Shown: positions 1-12,520, numbered from the stretch's first letter. The stretch is DNA of 56,301 nucleotides from Fodinicola feengrottensis (GCF_010993775.1 NZ_WOTO01000060.1:1-56301), one strand, 5' to 3'. Notes: a model not told the origin generated them from the sequence alone. A program made the numbers and translations.

Positions 1-559
1 CATCCGACTTCATCGCGGAGCTGGTAGGCGTAGGCGCGTAACAGCTCGGCGAGAGCGTGCGGAAGCCGGTGCAGTCTCGTCTTGACCGAGGTCACGGAGA
101 CCTCAAGAGCCTCGGCGGTCTCCTGGATGGACATGTCCGCGAGGTAGAACAGGGCGATCGTCTCCCGCTGGCGGGCCGGCAGCCGGCGTACCGCGTTCAT
201 CAGCACGATTCGCTCGGGTGCGAGTCCGGGCAGGTTCGTCGACTCGGGCTCGGCGAGCCTGGGCAGCAGCATTCTCAACCGCTGTTTGCGGCGGATCCGC
301 GATCGGGCGATGTTCATCGTGACCGTACGCATCCACGCCACCGGGTTGTCCGCGCGCAGCACGAGCGCGGGCGTCGCGAAGGCTCGTACGAACGCCTCCT
401 GGACCGCGTCCTCGGCCTCGGCCCGGTCGCCCGTCAGAGCGAACGCGGTCACCAACAAATAGCGCGACGACTCACGGTAGAGACGCTCGATGATCTCCCT
501 CGCGGCGCGCGCGCTGGCGCACCCGCAGGCTCGGCTTGGAGCTGGTTGTTGTCCGTCAC
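1..559 (-). CDS. ECF-type RNA polymerase sigma factor (runs off the left edge, frame interrupted)
   Basis: A sigma-70 family factor of the extracytoplasmic-function type, which would direct core RNA polymerase to a small regulon. Read leftwards, region 2 is visible (LTGDRAEAEDAVQEAF, then PVAWMRTVTMNIARS). Region 4 carries its helix-turn-helix (LPARQRETIALFYLADM, AEALEVSVTSVKTRLHR). No stop codon is reached before base 1, so the C-terminus lies outside. The conserved frame has no start codon of its own. The best start is GTG at 559 in another frame, joined by a one-base change in the GCGCGCGCGC stretch near 500-515. No anti-sigma gene is visible; it may lie beyond the edge. Family assignment is firm, target genes unknown. 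Confidence 0.85.
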
Positions 560-691
560 AGGGCCCCCGTCATCCGGCGTGAGATTGCAGGAGGGACGCC
601 CGACAACGGCGAAAGGTTACCGCCTTCGACCACCGTTTCGCGGCCGCCAGCGTGGGCTGCTTACACTCTGCCCCAGAGGGCATTCTGAGAG

Positions 692-795
692 CTGGGTATG
701 CTTGCCTATGTTCGCGATGCCTCATCGCGTGCGTCACGCGCACGCGATGAGGCATGGCGAACAAGACCTGACATAGCTTCCCGGGCATATACCCA
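692..795. repeat. Long imperfect palindrome, probable terminator of the DUF3152 gene
   Basis: Arms at 711-733 and 739-761 match over 23 bases with one mismatch around a 5-base loop. Outside them the match resumes in interrupted form (CTATG/CATAG, then GGGTATGC against GCATATACCC), so the whole structure spans about 692-795. It lies downstream of the leftward DUF3152 gene and upstream of the sigma gene, where it could end transcription. It lacks a clean T-run and is larger than an ordinary terminator, so a small repeat element is the alternative. Confidence 0.6.
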
Positions 796-846
796 AAATC
801 CGGTGACCGGGCGTGAGAATCAGTCACACCAGCCACTCCAGCCCCA

Positions 847-906
847 AACCAGGCACCCCCGAACTCGAGTTTGCAGGGATGCACTGACAAAAAGCGGTGC
901 CTGGTT
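847..906. repeat. 11-bp perfect inverted repeat with 38-base spacer
   Basis: AACCAGGCACC at 847-857 is matched by GGTGCCTGGTT at 896-906. The spacer holds a second small palindrome (AACTCGAGTT at 862-871) and an AAAAA run. It sits just beyond the stop of the DUF3152 gene. Function is not evident; a dispersed repeat or a transcription end signal are both possible. Confidence 0.45.
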
Positions 907-946
907 CGTTTCTCCCCGTCGGCGCTGGAAACTGGAAATAGGTCGT

Positions 947-1864
947 CTACGGAACGGCTGGGCCGGTGACGAGTTTGCCGTCCACGTACGGCCAGGGGTT
1001 GATGCGACAGCCTTTGAGGCCGAGCGTTTGCTGCTGCATGACCGGCGCGAGCTGGCCGGCGGCCGGGCAGGCCATGTGGCCGTGGCCGAGTCGGTGGCCG
1101 ACCTCGTGGTTGACCGCGTATTCGCGATAGAGGTCGAGGTGGCCGACGAAGTCCGGGACGGCGGTGAGCCAGCGGGCCAGGTTGATCACCACGCCGTCGC
1201 CGACCCGGCAGGATGTGTAGCCGTCGGTGGTCAGCGGGAAACAGAGCCGGTCGACGGTCTTGGGTGAGGCGAGCCGGATGGTGACGCCTGGGGTGCCCGT
1301 GCTCACCCGCTGGAAGGCGATCTTGCCGGCGGCCGTCCACGATCGCGGGTCGTCGAGGATCTTGTCGACCTCGGCGGCAAAGGCGGCGGCCTGTTGGCCG
1401 GTGCCGTTTTCGACCTCCACTCGGTAGGTCAGCAGCGTGCCGTGTCCGACGACACCGGTGCCACCAGGCGCCGCGGTGAACGTGCCGGCGCCCTGGTCGA
1501 CCACTCCGGGCGGCGCCGGGCTGTCCGACGGCTGCGGTGCCGCGGTCGAAGGACCGGCCGACGGTGAGGGGCCGGTGACGACCGGGGCAGCCGGCCGTAC
1601 GGCCGAAGTGGCGGGAGCGGGCGTCTGCGCGGTGGTCGTGTCACCGGCGGCGGAGCGGTCCTTGAGACCGTTCGTGAGGTCGACGCTGACCAGCACCAGG
1701 GTGACGGCGAGGACGGCTAGTACGGTCCAGCGGCGACGCTGCAGGGCCTGTTGCTTCGCGGCCCGTGACTGGGCGGGCCGTGGCCGAGACTGGGTGGACC
1801 GAGAGCGGGCCGGGGCGGTCCTGGAGGGACTGCGCCGTGCCTCTCGATCCGTCACCTGGGTCAC
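947..1864 (-). CDS. DUF3152 protein, membrane-anchored predicted metallopeptidase-like
   Basis: Uninterrupted 305-residue protein starting at GTG 1864. The N-terminal 45 residues are Arg/Ser-rich and cytoplasmic. A single membrane segment follows at about 47-66 (WTVLAVLAVTLVLVSV), then a Pro/Ala/Ser/Thr linker to about residue 125, then the DUF3152 domain outside the membrane. The domain ends with NHEVGHRLGHGH, a zinc-peptidase-like HExxH-type signature (HEVGH), and two late cysteines (MACPAAG, LKGCRIN) that may pair with others in the domain. Substrate unknown. In mycobacteria a DUF3152 gene (Rv3207c, from memory) also stands beside the TetR/DUF3107 pair, as here. Confidence 0.88.
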   Translation of the reverse strand: MTQVTDREARRSPSRTAPARSRSTQSRPRPAQSRAAKQQALQRRRWTVLAVLAVTLVLVSVDLTNGLKDRSAAGDTTTAQTPAPATSAVRPAAPVVTGPSPSAGPSTAAPQPSDSPAPPGVVDQGAGTFTAAPGGTGVVGHGTLLTYRVEVENGTGQQAAAFAAEVDKILDDPRSWTAAGKIAFQRVSTGTPGVTIRLASPKTVDRLCFPLTTDGYTSCRVGDGVVINLARWLTAVPDFVGHLDLYREYAVNHEVGHRLGHGHMACPAAGQLAPVMQQQTLGLKGCRINPWPYVDGKLVTGPAVP

Positions 1865-1947
1865 TTGATCAGAGTGCCACGAGTGACCGATCTATCCGGT
1901 TAGGCGCTCGTTGGGCGAGTCGTCAGCCGGCGACTGGCGCGGGCACG

Positions 1948-2978
1948 TCAGCCGCGGCCGCGTCCCCGCAGCAGCGCGATGGTGGCCCGCGCGACCTGCC
2001 GCGGACACTCCATCTGGGCGATGTGGCCGGCGTTGCCGAGCACCATCAGCCGGCTGTCCGGAATCGCCCGCGTGGTCGGCAGCGCCACCCGGGCGTCCAC
2101 CAACTGGTCCTTGCGGCCCCACACGACCAACGTCGGCGCGACCACCCGGCGAGCCAGCCACCAGAGCGACTGGCTCGGGATCGCCGCGTAGCTGGCGACA
2201 TAACTCGCGACCAGCTGGCGGAAACTGCGGATGTACGACTCGCCCATCCACGGCAGCTCGCGGCGGACCCGCAGGGCCTCGATCGCCTCCTCGACGCGCT
2301 GCTCCGGCACGACCGAGGGATCCGCGTAGCAGCGCAGCATGGTCTCCCGGACGATGGCGGCGGGTTCGCCGGTACGGGCGATCCGGGCCACCAACCGGCC
2401 GTTGGACGGCACCGCGACGACTGGCAGCATCCGCAGCTGCAGCGGCCGCAAATGGACCGGCGGCATGGCTGGCGAGATCAGCGTCAGGGTGCGGACCAGG
2501 TCGGTCGTCGAGTCGAGTAGCCGCGACCCGTACCGACACTGCCCCGCCGAGCGAGTTCCCGAACAGATGCACCGGGCCGCGGCCAGACTGCTCGATCCAG
2601 CGGATCACCGTCTCGGCGAACCGGGTCTGGCTGTAGTCGCCGCCCGGCGGCCGACCGCTGCCGCCAAAGCCGGGCAGGTCGAGCGCCTGCCCGTCCAACC
2701 AGGGGCGCGAGCAGGCCGGCGAGGTCGGTCCAGTTGGTCGACGAGCCACCCAGGCCGTGCACATAAAGAGCCGGCTCCGAGCCGGCCCGACCCGGGGTGT
2801 CGCGCACCACGATGGGCGTACCGTCAACCTCCACTGTGCGGGCCGGCCACGGCCGCAACACCCCGCCGTTGGCAGACTGGGCACCATACTGGGCGAGGTC
2901 GGGAAGCTCCTCGTCCAAGGCCAGCGGTGCCGGCCGCGGGACCGGCGCGGCAGCGGCAGGGGGTCCGAAGAGAAGCAT
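1948..2978 (-). CDS. Alpha/beta hydrolase (two frame changes)
   Basis: A serine alpha/beta hydrolase of about 343 residues, substrate unknown. The fold is spread over three frames. The N-terminal part from ATG 2978 (MLLFGPPAAA) reaches the oxyanion loop LYVHGLGGSSTNW. The middle part has LDLPGFGGSG and the nucleophile elbow LFGNSLGGA. The C-terminal part has the acid (VVWGRKDQLVD) and the histidine (LGNAGHIAQM). The frame changes fall near 2700 and near 2470-2490. The full catalytic triad is present, so the gene is probably intact in the organism. It diverges from the TetR gene at 3158, a classic regulator/target arrangement. Confidence 0.85.
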
Positions 2979-3157
2979 CTCGCCATGATAGCTACCCATT
3001 AGTAATCTGGTGTGTTCAGTTAGTTTTACCGAAAATGTTGGGTTCGGGGCCGCAGAGGTGCCGCGTGCGAGCATGGAGGGTCATGTACGGGGAAACGGGG
3101 CACCACGGCGGCCACGAGCGCGAACATCGACCGGCTGGTCCGGAGCGGAGGCGAGTC
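2979..3157. promoter_or_regulatory. Divergent promoter region between hydrolase and TetR genes
   Basis: 180 bases separate the two divergent starts. The stretch 2985-3050 is conspicuously AT-rich for this window (for example CCCATTAGTAATCTGG and GTTAGTTTTACCG) and should hold both promoters and the TetR operator. I do not see one clear palindrome, so no operator is called. Confidence 0.4.
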
Positions 3158-3815
3158 ATGAGCACCGAGCCGTTGACCAACGGTGCGGCGGCGCACCCCC
3201 CGACGGGGAGCGCGCCACCGCGGCCCGGCTGCCCCGCCGGGTGCGCCGTGCGCGCAGCTGCTGCAGGCGGCTCGCGAGGTGTTCGTCGCGCAGGGCTACC
3301 ACGCCGCCGCGATGGACGACATCGCCGAGCGCGCCGGCGTCAGCAAACCAGTGCTCTACCAGCACTTTCCCGGCAAGATGGAGCTTTACCTGGCGTTGCT
3401 GGAGACGCACACCACCGACCTGGTCGACCAGGTCAAACGTTCGCTGGCGACCACCACCGACAACAAGGTGCGGGTGCACCGGGCCGTCGAGGCGTACTAC
3501 GAGTTCGTCGACAACAACGAAGACGGTGCCTTCCGACTGGTCTTCGAGACCGACCTGGGCAACGATCCGGCCGTACGAGGGCTCGTCGACCGCGGCAACC
3601 GGGAGTGCGCGCAGGCCATCGCGGACACCATCGCGGCCGACACCGGGCTCCCCCGCGAGCACGCCGAGCTGCTCGCCACCGGTCTGATCGGCTCCGCCCA
3701 GGTGTCAGCCCGATACTGGCTGACCACCGACCGAAAGGTCCCGATGGGCGAGGCGATCGAGCTGGTCGCCGCGGTCAGCTGGCGCGGCATCTCGGGCTTT
3801 CCCCGGCATTTGTAG
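3158..3815 (+). CDS. TetR/AcrR family transcriptional regulator (frame interrupted)
   Basis: One-component repressor with an N-terminal helix-turn-helix (LLQAAREVFVAQGYHAA, AERAGVSKPVLYQHFPGK) and an all-helical ligand domain ending GISGFPRHL. The start ATG 3158 (MSTEPLTNGAAAH) is preceded by GGAGGCG. Two frame changes are needed, one at the C6 run near 3197 and one near 3255, giving a leader rich in Ala/Arg before AQLLQAAREVF. In many actinobacteria this gene lies directly before DUF3107, as it does here, and an alpha/beta hydrolase is divergent. Ligand unknown. Confidence 0.88.
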
Positions 3816-3904
3816 GCTGCGTGGTTGACTAGGGCATGTTCGTCCGGCCTCTGGGGTTGGACGCTTCGTACGAGATCATGCAAGTCCTTGAGGAGGCCGC
3901 ACAG

Positions 3905-4139
3905 GTGGAGGTCAAGATCGGCGTCCAGTTCGCCGCGCGCGAGCTGGTGCTGGAGAGCACGGAGTCGGCGGCCGAGGTGGAGCAGGCCGTCATGGCGGCG
4001 GTGTCGGACGAGTCGGGAGTGAGTGCTGACGCTCACTGACGACAAGGGCCGCAAGGTCCTCGTCCCGGCCGGCAAGCTGGCCTACGTGGAGATCGGTCCG
4101 GAGACCGCTACCCGCCGGGTCGGTTTCGCGGCCAGCTGA
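3905..4139 (+). CDS. DUF3107 small protein (TB9.4-like)
   Basis: A small actinobacterial protein of about 78 residues, function unknown. The start is GTG 3905 (VEVKIGVQFAARELVLE), placed by the GAGGAGG ribosome site at 3889-3896. An ATG at 3836 gives extra residues not typical of the family. The second half, VLTLTDDKGRKVLVPAGKL then YVEIGPETATRRVGF, is in another frame from about 4020, so one base is missing or added there. Mycobacterial homologues (Rv3208A) also follow a TetR gene. Confidence 0.82.
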
Positions 4140-4150
4140 CGGGTTTCGCC

Positions 4151-4184
4151 ACGCCACCACGTGCCCAGCGCGTGGTGGCGTTTT
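4151..4184 (+). terminator. Rho-independent terminator after DUF3107
   Basis: A perfect 11-bp stem (ACGCCACCACG 4151-4161 with CGTGGTGGCGT 4171-4181) with a 9-base loop, followed directly by TTTT. It lies 12 bases beyond the DUF3107 stop on the same strand. Confidence 0.85.
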
Positions 4185-4511
4185 GCTGCCCGTACGCGAC
4201 TGGACTCCACTGACGTGACGGTCGCCGTTCGGGTCGAGGTCTCCGGTTTTGTCAGCCCCGCCGAGTTGGCTCGAGTTCGGGGGCGGCATTTTCAGCCCAC
4301 CACTGCGCCGCGCCCGAGATCGTACGTTTCGCGCACCGGTCACCGCGAGAGCGTGGAAATGCGGTACGTCCGCGGATGAGGTGTGATCTTGTCGAGGAGT
4401 AGCCGTACGACGACCTGGAGAAAGGGTTCTCCATCGTTGAAACATGGCAAACCGACAAGCCCGGGCGGTGTTGTCCGCATTAGAGGTGGACTAAGGCAAT
4501 CCTTAGCCGGC
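4185..4511. other. Non-coding stretch before the LAL regulator
   Basis: No convincing gene is seen. It holds a short hairpin (GGAGAA-AGGG-TTCTCC near 4416-4431) and, just before the ATG of the regulator, CTAAGG-CAAT-CCTTAG at 4491-4506, a perfect 6-bp inverted repeat that could be an operator or part of the leader. Confidence 0.4.
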
Positions 4512-7487
<2,976 letters not shown>

Positions 7488-7491
<4 letters not shown>

Positions 7492-8188
7492 TTGCTGAGG
7501 CCCAGGGCTTTTCATGCGAGCTGAGTGGGCGCTGGTGAGGCGCTTGAAGAGTTCGCCGATGCCGGTGATGTCACCGGAGCCGGCGACCACCAGATCGGTC
7601 AACGCCTCCCGTTCGGCCGCGACCCGCTGCGCCTGGCTGAACGCCTCGCCGACCAGCCGCCGGGCCCACAGCGCGAGCCGGCCGGCCACCGACGGGTCTT
7701 CCTCGACGGCGGGCCCGCACCTCGGCGACGGCGAAGTCGGCGTGCCGGGTGTCGTGCAGGACCTGCTGGACCAGCGTCCGGTCGGCCTCCTCGGGAAGGA
7801 ACTCGGCCACCTCACGGTAGAAGTCGTCCGCGATCCCGTCGCCGACGTACGCCTTGATCAGGCCCTCCAGCCAGGTCCGCGGCGCGGTGGCCCCGTGGAA
7901 GGCCTCCAGTGGCTCGGCGAACGGCGCCATCGCCGTCTCCGGGTCGGCGCCGAGCTCGTCCAGCCGTACGGCCAGCAGCTCGTAGTTGCGCATCTCGTCC
8001 GCGGCCATCACCGCTAACACGGCGCGTCTGCGCAGGTCCGGGGCCAGCCGGGCGTCGGCGGCCATCCGGTCGAAACCGATCAGGGTGCCGTACGCCAGCA
8101 CCCCCAACAGGTCGATGACCGCGGTCTTGGTGTCGGCGTTCTCTACCCCGCTCAGCTGGTCCTCCCGCGTCCGACGCCCTCAGGCATA
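7488..8188 (-). CDS. Ferritin-like fold protein, MiaE-like hydroxylase family (frame interrupted)
   Basis: A protein of about 233 residues resembling the ferritin-like/tRNA-(ms2io6A)-hydroxylase-like family of actinobacteria. Carboxylate and histidine residues of a diiron-type helical bundle are visible: MAADEMRNYELL, then VLHDTRHADFAV. The body lies in one frame, the C-terminal helices (LALWARRLVGEAFSQAQRV) in another from about 7700. Dropping one A from the AAAA at 7511-7514 gives the natural ending MKALGLSN and stop at 7488. The start is taken as ATG 8186-8188, with a further frame change near 8165. The next gene, the helicase, diverges from it, as in mycobacteria. Confidence 0.75.
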
Positions 8189-8304
8189 CGGGCACTACGC
8201 ACTCCCGTACGAGACATCGTCCGGCGGCCGGCCCGAGCGCAGGCTACACCCGCTCACGACCGGCACCGCAGAGGTCCGCGAGTCGCGAATGGGCACGGCG
8301 TAGG

Positions 8305-9909
8305 ATGGGGGTCAGGTTCGCACTGAAAGGCACCCTTCTGAGCACCGAAAACGTATCTCCAGACAGCCAGGACGACCTCCCGCCGGCCCGGGCGCTCGAT
8401 CACTCCACCACCGGGGCCCCCGAGGTCGAAGACGTCGAAGAGCTCGCCGCCCGCGCGCCGGTCAAGGAGACCGCTCCGCTGTTCGCGTCGCTGGGCGTGC
8501 GCAAGGGAGACGGTCGAGGCGCTCTCGAAGGTCGGCATCGACCGCGCGTTCGCGATCCAGGAGCTGACCCTGCCGATCGCGCTCGGCGGCTCCGACGTGA
8601 TCGGCCAGGCGCGCACCGGCACCGGCAAGACGCTCGGCTTCGGCATCCCGATCCTGCAGAACATCAAGGCCCCCGCGGACGGCGCCGACGGCGTCCCGCA
8701 GGCCCTCGTGGTGGTTCCGACGCGTGAGCTGTGTGTGCAGGTCAGCAGGGACATCGCCACCGCCGGCAAGACCCGCAAGGTGCGGGTGCTGTCGGTCTAC
8801 GGCGGTCGTGCGTACGAGCCGCAGGTGAGCGCGCTGCGGTCCGGCGTGGATATCGTGGTCGGTACGCCGGGCCGGCTGATCGACCTCGCCGAGCAGCGCC
8901 AGTTGGTGTTGGGCAAGGTCCGGATGCTGGTGCTGGACGAGGCCGACGAGATGCTCGACCTGGGCTTCCTGCCGGATATCGAGAAGATCCTCCGGATGAT
9001 CCCGGACCAGCGCCAGACGATGCTGTTCTCGGCCACCATGCCGGGACCGATCGTGACGCTGGCTCGGCAGTTCATGAAGCAGCCGACGCACATCCGTGCC
9101 GAGGAGCCGGACGAGGGTCGTACGGTGCCGGCCACCGACCAGCACATCTACCGGGCGCACTCGCTGGACAAGCTGGAGATGTTGGCGCGGATCCTGCAGG
9201 CCGACGGCCGTGGTCTCGCGATGGTCTTCTGCCGGACGAAACGGCATGCGCAGTCGCTGTCCGACGACCTGGAACACCGCGGTTTCGCGGCCGCGGCCGT
9301 GCACGGCGACCTCGGCCAGGGCGCCCGGGAGCAGGCGCTGCGGGCGTTCCGGGCCGGCAAGGTCGACGTTCTCGTAGCCACTGACGTGGCGGCCCGCGGC
9401 ATCGACGTCACCGGGGTCACGCACGTGATCAACTACGAGTGCCCCGAAGACGAGAAGATGTATTTGCACCGCATCGGCCGGACCGGCCGGGCCGGTGCGA
9501 GCGGCGTCGCGGTCACCTTCGTGGACTGGGACGACATCGCTCGCTGGCAGATGATCAACAAGAACCTGGACCTGCCCTTCCACGACCCGCCGGAGACGTA
9601 TTCGACCTCCGACGTCCTCTACGAAGAGCTGAACATCCCGAAGACCGCGAAGGGCGTGCTGCCGCGTGCGCAGCGCACCCGCGCCGGCCTGGACGCCGAG
9701 GAGATCGAGGATCTCGGCGAGACCGGCCGGGGCCGCAAGCCCGCCCCCGCGGTCGTACGAGCGCGAAGGCGTCCGTCGGCAAGGCCACCACGTCCAAGGC
9801 GAAGTCGGACAGCGAGGGCGGCACCACCCGGACCCGCGCCCGCCGGCGGACCCGCGCCGGCCAGCCGGTGCAGGAGCCGGCCGAGGGCGCGCAGAAGCCG
9901 GCTGAGTGA
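8305..9909 (+). CDS. DEAD-box ATP-dependent RNA helicase (frame interrupted)
   Basis: Complete DEAD-box motif series: Q-motif region (LFASLGVRKE, IQELTLPIALGG), motif I ARTGTGKT, Ia PTRELCVQV, Ib GTPGRLIDL, II LDEADEM, III SATMP, IV MVFCRTKRHAQS, V DVAARGIDV, VI HRIGRTGRAG. These place it in the cytosolic RNA-remodelling helicases close to RhlE/CshA. A basic Ala/Lys/Arg tail follows. Breaks lie at the GGG near 8509 and at the C5 near 9750; after the second the tail ends VQEPAEGAQKPAE at 9909. The start is uncertain: ATG 8305 is the in-frame choice, but codon 8338 (CTG, LSTENVSPDSQ) follows GAAAGG and may be the true beginning. Confidence 0.92.
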
Positions 9910-10210
9910 GCGAAGACTCGTTCTGGCGGCGGCCGGACGACCCCGCGCCGGGGCCGAGCCGGCCCGCTGACAGTGGGCCGGTGGTGGCGGCGTATGTGCC
10001 ACACCACGGATGCGGCTGCCGCCGCCGTGGGTGAGTTCGGGCCCCTTGCTTGCCCGGGAAACGCCAGCACCCGTGTTGCCGGAGCAGGATCACGCCACGA
10101 TGGACGCGGTGGAGTCGCAGGCAACCACACTGACGGTGGTCGTCGCGATCGCCGTCGGCGGAGTGGCGCTGGTGTTGCTCGTGCTGGCGTTGCTGCGGCT
10201 AGTTTTTTAG
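9906..10210 (+). CDS. Small single-pass membrane protein coupled to the helicase gene
   Basis: GTG 9906 overlaps the helicase stop by four bases (GTGA), implying translational coupling. The N-terminal part is Pro/Arg-rich (VSEDSFWRRPDDPAPG, VVAAYVPHHG). After a frame change near 10005 it continues PPPWVSSGP, then a strong C-terminal membrane helix (LTVVVAIAVGGVALVLLVLA) ending RLVF. About 100 residues; no known function. Mycobacteria also carry a small gene between rhlE and parA. The stop overlaps the convergent hydrolase by 12 bases. Confidence 0.6.
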
Positions 10211-11006
10211 GAACGCCAGAACCTGCGCGACGAACTCGTCCGGGACCGTGTCGATGGCCGTGTGGCCCTGCCCGACCAGCTCCACGAGTTCGCTGCTGCC
10301 CGGCACGGCCGCGGCTGCTGCCGCGGTTGACGCCTGGAGCGCGGCGGGACTGACCGTGCCGACGAGGAACCGTACGGGCATCTTGAGCTGGCCGAGCCGC
10401 GCCGGATCCGCCGTGTAAGCGTTGACCGTTCGGCCCTCGCGTACCAGGGTGGGCGCGATCTCGATGCGGCGCTGCCACATCGGTTCGGCCTTCATCGCGT
10501 CGACGCTGCTGCTGCGGCACACCGACCGCCTCGCGGTAGAAGACCTCCAGCGCAGCCTCCTGCTCACCGGCCTCCAACAAGCCCTGCACCCGCACCAACG
10601 CATCCGGCGGCACCGCGAAGTGCCCGGGCGTCGCCAGCGGCGGCTCGTAAAGCAGCATCGCCGCGATGTTGTCGCTGATCAGGCCGGTCTCCATGGACGT
10701 GAGGGCGCCGTACGAGTGCCCCAGCACCAGAGCGGGCTCGCCGATCGAGGCGATCACGGCGGCGATGTCCTCCGCTTCGCGGGCGAGCGCGTACGCACCA
10801 TCGCCGTCGCCGCTCAGTCCACGGCCGCGCCGGTCGACCAGATGCAGCGTGTAGTGCTCCGCGAGCGGGTCCACCACCGGCGCCCAGCGGTGATGGTCAG
10901 CCGTGGTGCCGTGCACCGCCACCAGCGCCGGACCGGTGCCCAGCCGCTGGAAGCCGATCTTCGTACCGTCCGTGGACGTGACCGTGCCGAACTCGCCTGT
11001 CGCCAT
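10199..11006 (-). CDS. Alpha/beta hydrolase, partner of the adjacent TetR gene (frame interrupted)
   Basis: About 269 residues from ATG 11006 (MATGEFGTVTSTDGTKIGF). The oxyanion loop is VAVHGTTADHHRW, the nucleophile elbow LVLGHSYGALTS (Ser). The late segment MPVRFLVGTVSP lies in the acid position and the histidine is in LVGQGHTAIDTVP. A frame change near 10510-10520 (CTGCTGCTGCGG) separates the halves. It lies 45 bases downstream of the TetR gene on the same strand and is probably co-transcribed. Lipase, esterase or haloperoxidase-like activity is possible; substrate unknown. Confidence 0.83.
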
Positions 11007-11051
11007 CTGCCCTAATTACGCGGCCGCCGGCCGGCGGGGCACTCGCGGGTG

Positions 11052-11637
11052 TCATGCGCAAAGTTCCTGAATCTCCTGGGTGACCACGGCCGCGAGGCGG
11101 TTGGCGACCTGGACCAGCGGCGCTGTGTCCTGTCGGGTACGAGCCAGCAGCAGCGCACCCTCCAGGCCCGACAACACCAACACGGCAAGTTCGGCCGCCG
11201 TCGCTTCCGCGAGACCAGCCTGTGTCAGGTGGTCGGTGATCGACGCCAGCCATCCCGCGTAGCCGGAGTCGCAGGCGCTGCGCACTGTGGGGCTGTCGGC
11301 GACGTCCAGAGCGACGCTTGCTATTGGACAGCCGTCAAGGAAACCGGAGCTTTCCAGCCGAGCCGTGAGGAGATCGCCCATCGTACGAATCGCCGAAGCC
11401 GGATCGGGCGCGTGTTCCAGGACCGCGTCGATCACCTGGCCCAGGTCTGTCGCGCCGAGACTCACCGCTTCGGCGGCAAGTTGCTCCTTACCGCCGGGAA
11501 AGTAAGTACAGCGATCCTTTCGGGGCGGCGGCCTCGGCCAGGATCTGGTTGACCCCGGTCGCGTGGTACCCCTGCCTGCCGAACAAGCCCTGCGCGGTCT
11601 CGAGCATTTGCTTGCGCGTCTGCCCACGAGGTGTCAT
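11052..11637 (-). CDS. TetR family regulator (LmrA/YxaF-like, frame interrupted)
   Basis: Starts at ATG 11637 (MTPRGQTRKQMLETAQGLF) with the HTH GYHATGVNQILAEAAAPKGS. The frame changes at 11505-11512, inside LY-YFPGGKEQLAAEAV, and continues to EIQELCA. The C-terminal domain (ASIRTMGDLL-type, SGFLDGCPIASVALD) is of the kind found in LmrA/YxaF-like TetR repressors. The palindrome 11648-11663 just upstream fits the operator type of this subfamily, so the gene probably represses itself and the hydrolase behind it. Confidence 0.86.
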
Positions 11638-11647
11638 AGTCAAAATA

Positions 11648-11663
11648 TAGAGACTGGTCTAGA
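11648..11663. promoter_or_regulatory. Probable TetR operator
   Basis: On the gene strand the sequence is TCTAGACCAGTCTCTA. The core TAGAC-CA-GTCT is a near-perfect palindrome matching the TAGACC-GTCTA style of site associated with LmrA/YxaF-like repressors. It lies 11-26 bases before the TetR ATG, in an AT-rich patch, and contains the stop codon of the ParA gene (11659-11661). Confidence 0.65.
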
Positions 11664-12450
11664 AATTTGCAAACTCTGGCCCGAGCAGCGACTTTGCGAG
11701 CTTTCGGTACGCCTTCGCGCCCTTGCTGGCACTGTCGGTGGCCAGCAACGTACGGCCGGCGGCCGGCGCCTCGGCGAACCGGATCGTCCGCGGGATCGCC
11801 GGCTCCAGCACGTCCACGCCGTAGCGCTGCGAGATGTCCGCCAGCACTTCGCGGGAGTGGGCCGTGCGCCCGTCGTAGAGCGTCGGCAGCACGCCGAGGA
11901 TCCGCAGGTTGGGGTTGGTGATGCCGACGACGTCGATCGTCACGGTGTCCAGCAGCTGACCCCCACCCCGCGGTAGGCGAGCGTCTCGCACTGCATCGGG
12001 ATGATCAGCGCATCCGCCGCGGTCAGGCCGTTGATGGTCAACATCCCGAGGGTCGGCGGGCAGTCGATCAGGATATCGTCGTACGAGCGGCCATCCTCAG
12101 CGATCCGGGTCAGCGCCTGCCGCAGCCGGTATTCACGGTCCTGCACAGGCAGCAGCCGCGCCTCGCACCCGGCCAGGTCGATCGACGCCGGCAGCAGGTC
12201 CGGCCCTTCCTCGGTGCCCGACCACCACCGCCCGCGGGTCGACCAGACCGAGCATCACCTCGTACAGCGACACCTCGATGGCGTCCGGGTCCAGCCCGAC
12301 CGAGAACGTCAGGCACGCCTGCGGGTCGAGGTCAACGAGCAGCACTCGACGACCGGCCTCGGCGAGCGCGGCCCCGAGGCAGGCCACCGTGGTGGTCTTG
12401 CCGACGCCACCCTTCTGGTTGGCGAACGTCAAGACGCGCGGTCCACTCAC
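11659..12450 (-). CDS. ParA/Soj-family ATPase without ParB partner (frame interrupted)
   Basis: A deviant Walker ATPase: NQKGGVGKTTT near residues 11-21, second motif DILIDCPPTLG, Walker B-like LLVDLDPQACLTF. Three frames carry one protein, with changes near 12220 and near 11955-11965. The segment IPMQCETLAYRGVGQLLDT joins the last two. GTG 12450 (VSGPRVLTFANQK) is preferred; GTG 12508 is an alternative. No parB follows and no parS sites (TGTTTCACGTGAAACA type) are seen, so it is probably not the chromosomal segregation ParA. Mycobacteria carry a similar orphan (Rv3213c) after rhlE. Confidence 0.85.
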
Positions 12451-12520
12451 CCTGACCCCTTGGCTTGCCGCATACCGATCATCCTGTCGTGGATCGGCTG
12501 TCACGGGCACTATAGGGAGC

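Noticed and set aside
8305..9909. Broken helicase called a pseudogene
   Set aside because: All motifs are present and ordered; the two breaks are single-base changes at G and C runs like those in essential genes nearby.
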